In this document: piece by piece, positions 6,042 to 6,403 of the stretch
Layout of the letters: every line of letters starts with the position of its first letter
How positions within the stretch are numbered: the first letter of the stretch is position 1
Assembly (NCBI GenBank): GCA_011330545.1
Contig: DRQI01000025.1
Coordinates: 1 to 6,403 of the forward strand
Source of the DNA: Flavobacteriia bacterium
GTDB taxonomy: Bacteria; Bacteroidota; Bacteroidia; Flavobacteriales; Flavobacteriaceae
Direction of reading: 5' to 3'
DNA: 6,403 bases
Notes under the pieces: model-generated
What the model was told of the DNA's origin: nothing
Seen by the model: only the letters and a program-made list of their open reading frames with translations
The model's database searches: none
Program-made: the position numbers and the translations under genes

Positions 6042-6403
6042 ATGATAAAATACATAAAAGCCGGGGTTTCATTCTTTTTACTACTTGTTTGTTTGTTAGC
6101 TAACAACATGCTAGTTTCTCAAATTATACCTTATGACTCTGAGTTAATTGAGGATAATTATTCCAAAGAAATTGAAGCACATAGGGTAAAAGAAGAAAAA
6201 TCTTTTAGAAATAAAGAAACCACCTTATTGTCTGATGATTATTTCTCGCGTTTTACGGGATTGAATTATTTCCCTGTTAACCTTAAATATAGAATTGTAG
6301 GAAAGCTAATTAAATTAGCTGAATCTGAACAGACAAATTTAAAAATGACAAACGGTACTCCCTATGGATTTTTGCATTATGGAAAAGTTAATTTTTTTAT
6401 AGA
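6042..6403 (+). CDS. Exported DUF1684-like protein, C-terminus outside window
   Basis: ATG 6042 opens a frame that stays open to the right edge (120 full codons plus two bases). The start MIKYIKAGVS leads into a hydrophobic core (FFLLLVCLLA, 11-20) and a likely cleavage site before Q27 (LVS-Q), so export is expected. C17 lies inside the hydrophobic core with no clear lipobox, so a lipoprotein is less likely. The mature part shows a pattern known from DUF1684: YSKEIEAHRVKEEKSF (40-55), then a TTLLSDDYFSRFTGLNYFP stretch (60-78), then LKYRIVGKL (81-89), and TNGTPYGFLHYGKVNFFI (103-120) resembling the conserved segment before the family's F-x-G-x-x-x-L core. That core would lie outside the window. 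The biochemical role of DUF1684 proteins is not established. The 128-base gap from the acyltransferase leaves it open whether the two are co-transcribed. Confidence 0.8.
   Translation, partial: MIKYIKAGVSFFLLLVCLLANNMLVSQIIPYDSELIEDNYSKEIEAHRVKEEKSFRNKETTLLSDDYFSRFTGLNYFPVNLKYRIVGKLIKLAESEQTNLKMTNGTPYGFLHYGKVNFFI

Overview
The window is A+T-rich, most of its starts lack a recognisable Shine-Dalgarno, and its protein families are typical of Bacteroidetes. These include a signal-peptide/TPR/coiled-coil histidine kinase, an HGSNAT-like membrane acyltransferase and a DUF1684-type lipoprotein-like or secreted protein. A marine or environmental member of the Flavobacteriia is the best guess, inferred from family and style without any search.

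Layout. Positions 1-1213 are on the minus strand. They hold, in transcription order, a small single-pass membrane protein of unknown function (1213-869), a 66-residue zinc-ribbon protein (788-588), and a larger zinc-ribbon protein (588 to beyond base 1). The two zinc-ribbon genes share one base in a TAATG junction. A divergent intergenic region of about 370 bases (1214-1581) follows. It contains a strong hairpin with a T-run that belongs to no visible gene, weaker hairpins on either side, and a possible promoter for the rightward genes.

Positions 1582-4387 are a compact two-component operon on the plus strand. It encodes a 716-residue TPR-containing HisKA_3 sensor kinase and, 10 bases later, a 214-residue NarL/LuxR-type response regulator. 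The kinase would sense in the periplasm or at the membrane through its TPR array and pass phosphate to D58 of the regulator, which would bind DNA through its C-terminal HTH. No target gene can be named from the sequence.

A second long non-coding stretch (4388-4785) holds a TATTTTTG promoter-like box and a nested, imperfect three-helix inverted repeat. It leads into a 375-residue multi-pass acyltransferase of the COG4299/HGSNAT-like family (4786-5913). The window ends inside an exported DUF1684-like protein (6042 onward).

Most of the window is ordinary chromosomal content. No mobile element, CRISPR array, tRNA or rRNA was seen. The points most worth checking are the coupled zinc-ribbon pair, the orphan terminator and possible small RNA at 1271-1405, the kinase's loss of the conserved phosphatase glutamine, and the structured leader before the acyltransferase.
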